Under the pieces are notes generated by a model. That model saw only the letters and a program-made list of their open reading frames with translations, was not told where the DNA came from and did no database searches. Of a DNA stretch of 64,000 nucleotides, positions 62,738 through 64,000 are shown in pieces (within the stretch, counting starts at the first letter, position 1; each line of letters opens with the position of its first letter). Position numbers and translations under genes: made by a program. The DNA lies in assembly GCF_002741945.1 (NCBI RefSeq), contig NZ_MDVN01000002.1, positions 124,001-188,000 on the forward strand, read 5' to 3'. Origin of the DNA: Gaetbulibacter sp. 4G1. GTDB lineage: Bacteria > Bacteroidota > Bacteroidia > Flavobacteriales > Flavobacteriaceae.

Positions 62738-63478
62738 ATGCAAAGTCTCTATAGTAATGGTTTTGAAAAAGTTTATGATGAAATGTACCAATCTTTTATT
62801 GATTATGACGATGAGTATAAGTTTTACTCTAACTTAATTAATAAACACAAAAAAAGTAATGTCTTAGAAATTGGTTGCGGTTCAGGAAATCTAGCTAAAC
62901 GTTTTATAAACTCAGCATTAGGCTATATCGGTTTAGATTTAAGTGAAGATATGGTTCGTCTTAGTAAATTAAAAAACCCTAGTGGTACATTTATTCAGGG
63001 AGATATAACAAAATACGCACTTAAAAAACCTTTAGAATCCACAATCATAACTGGAAGAACTTCAAGTTATCTGTTAAGCAATAAAACAATACATAGTGCT
63101 TTAAAAACTATTCACAATAATTTAACTGTTGATGGTATACTGTGTTTTGATTTTATTGACGCCAATAGATTTATTAAAAGTATAAAAGGAGGAAAAAAAG
63201 TATATCATGAAGCATACTTTGATAACAAATGTTATTATAGAGAAAGCTATATGAAAGATAATAGTTTAGATAATTTCATGTTTAATTGGGATTCGGCTTA
63301 TTATCAAAAAACAAAACTAGAAACTATAAAACTAACTGAAGATAAGTCTATTGTTAGAGCTTATACAAAAAACGAATGGGAGCTTTTCCTTTATCTAAAT
63401 AATTTTGAACTTCTAGAATTCATAGACCGAAAAAGCTATGCTTTTGACACTTATGTAGTAGTTGCAAAAAAAATATAA
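62738..63478 (+). CDS. Class I SAM-dependent methyltransferase
   Basis: 246 residues. SAM motif I VLEIGCGSGNLAKRF, followed by GYIGLDLSEDMVRLSK and FIQGDITKYALKKPLE, then CFDFIDANRF. It methylates an unknown small molecule or protein in the cytoplasm. The acceptor cannot be read from the sequence. It follows the SDR-like gene after 11 bp. Confidence 0.85.
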   Translation: MQSLYSNGFEKVYDEMYQSFIDYDDEYKFYSNLINKHKKSNVLEIGCGSGNLAKRFINSALGYIGLDLSEDMVRLSKLKNPSGTFIQGDITKYALKKPLESTIITGRTSSYLLSNKTIHSALKTIHNNLTVDGILCFDFIDANRFIKSIKGGKKVYHEAYFDNKCYYRESYMKDNSLDNFMFNWDSAYYQKTKLETIKLTEDKSIVRAYTKNEWELFLYLNNFELLEFIDRKSYAFDTYVVVAKKI

Positions 63479-63510
63479 TTCAAGAAACCATTTATTTATA
63501 TTATGACCTG

Positions 63511-64000
63511 TTACATCATTTTTACTAATATTTCTTTCATCATTTTTGCAGCTAAAAAAGCTGTCATATTTTGAAAATCTCTATTAGGGTTATATTCCAC
63601 AATATCTGCTCCTACAACCTCAGCATCTATATTTTGAATTAAACTAATTACTTCTCTTGATGATAAACCACCAGGTTCGTGATGTGATACTCCAGGTGAA
63701 AATGCAGGATCGAAAGCGTCCATATCTAAAGAAATATAAAGCGGGTTTTCAAATTTAGATATTGTAGTCAAATCTAAATTTTTCATTTGGTGAATTTCTA
63801 CACCAAACTTCTCTGCTTGCCCCGCTTGATGAGTATTTAAAGTTCTAATACCAACTTGTACTAATCTAGCAGCAAAATCATTTTCCATAATTCTTGCAAA
63901 CGGACAAGCGTGAGAATACTTATCCCCTTCATAATTATCATACAAATCTGAATGAGCATCAATATGAAGAACATCCAACTTATGGTATTTCTTATTATAG
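63511..64000 (-). CDS. speB: Agmatinase/arginase-family ureohydrolase, C-terminal part
   Basis: About 163 codons visible; the gene continues past the window end. The frame stays open to 64000, and the TTG at 63978 is internal (KLDVLHIDAHSD). Metal-binding motifs are clear: DAHSD, and SLDMDAFDPAFSPGVSHHEPGG with the Asp-x-Asp pair. Agmatinase makes putrescine and urea from agmatine. The GVSHHEPGGLS pattern favours agmatinase over arginase, but the missing N-terminus limits the assignment. It converges with the methyltransferase gene. Confidence 0.85.
   Translation of the reverse strand, partial: YNKKYHKLDVLHIDAHSDLYDNYEGDKYSHACPFARIMENDFAARLVQVGIRTLNTHQAGQAEKFGVEIHQMKNLDLTTISKFENPLYISLDMDAFDPAFSPGVSHHEPGGLSSREVISLIQNIDAEVVGADIVEYNPNRDFQNMTAFLAAKMMKEILVKMM

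Noticed and set aside
1-64000. tRNA, rRNA, CRISPR array, integrase or transposase
   Set aside because: No cloverleaf with T-arm GTTCGA-type core, no regularly spaced repeats and no mobile-element enzyme found on reading the window.

Overview
The window looks like chromosome of a low-GC, probably marine, member of the Flavobacteriaceae (Bacteroidota). The evidence is the TAnnTTTG-type promoter boxes, the near absence of Shine-Dalgarno sequences, FecI/FecR/TonB-receptor and FtsX-type ABC modules, the short CydA, FabV, and many secreted proteins whose signal peptides end in AQ. The genus cannot be fixed from sequence reading alone. I see no rRNA, tRNA, CRISPR array, integrase, transposase or prophage genes. 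The two window edges cut genes (an N-acetyltransferase on the left, an agmatinase-family gene on the right).

Layout. 1-7.1 kb: envelope and secreted functions (MltF-like lytic transglycosylase with a GH16 glucanase, small lipoproteins, YtxH protein, class C serine hydrolase), with several palindromic intergenic repeats. 7.2-10 kb: cydA-cydB plus a small membrane protein (high-affinity bd oxidase). 10-14 kb: AraC/GyrI-like regulator, membrane acyltransferase, PAS protein, flavin-binding oxidase-like protein. 14-23 kb: mostly minus-strand metabolism and secreted proteins (nitronate monooxygenase, RlmI-like methyltransferase, metallophosphoesterase, lpd-fabV, ankyrin protein, S41 peptidase). 23-38.7 kb: smpB, S15 peptidase, LamG-nuclease fusion, pcm, then a long plus-strand run (Gfo/Idh, 3-hydroxyacyl-CoA dehydrogenase, DUF1015, DinB, YggS, DnaQ/GIY-YIG fusion, DUF3857, K+ channel, miaA, GNAT). 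38.7-46.2 kb: a sigma-54 two-component system divergent from a MacAB-like export operon, with a readable control region between them. 46.2-54.3 kb: parE-parC, an EamA transporter, an SRPBCC protein, DUF805 and ychF. 54.4-62 kb: ECF sigma, FecR and two tandem TonB-dependent receptors. 62-64 kb: an SDR, a methyltransferase and the agmatinase fragment.

Main points for a second look. (i) A DUF805 gene sits between intact ychF and a second, diverged copy of the last 44 codons of ychF. Most differences between the copies are synonymous, which suggests a tail imported from another functional ychF. (ii) The DnaQ-GIY-YIG nuclease has an intact N-terminal exonuclease domain but no ATG/GTG/TTG before residue 60. 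The position of the expected initiator Met is an ATT codon, directly after a four-copy heptamer tandem repeat. (iii) The region between the NtrC-type regulator and the export operon contains two TGTTC-N6-GAACA palindromes forming a perfect 17-bp inverted repeat, a good sigma-54 promoter and a 21-codon ORF. (iv) A 55-bp direct repeat links the AraC gene promoter to the serine hydrolase upstream region, and an 80-bp terminator-bearing direct repeat brackets a small lipoprotein gene.
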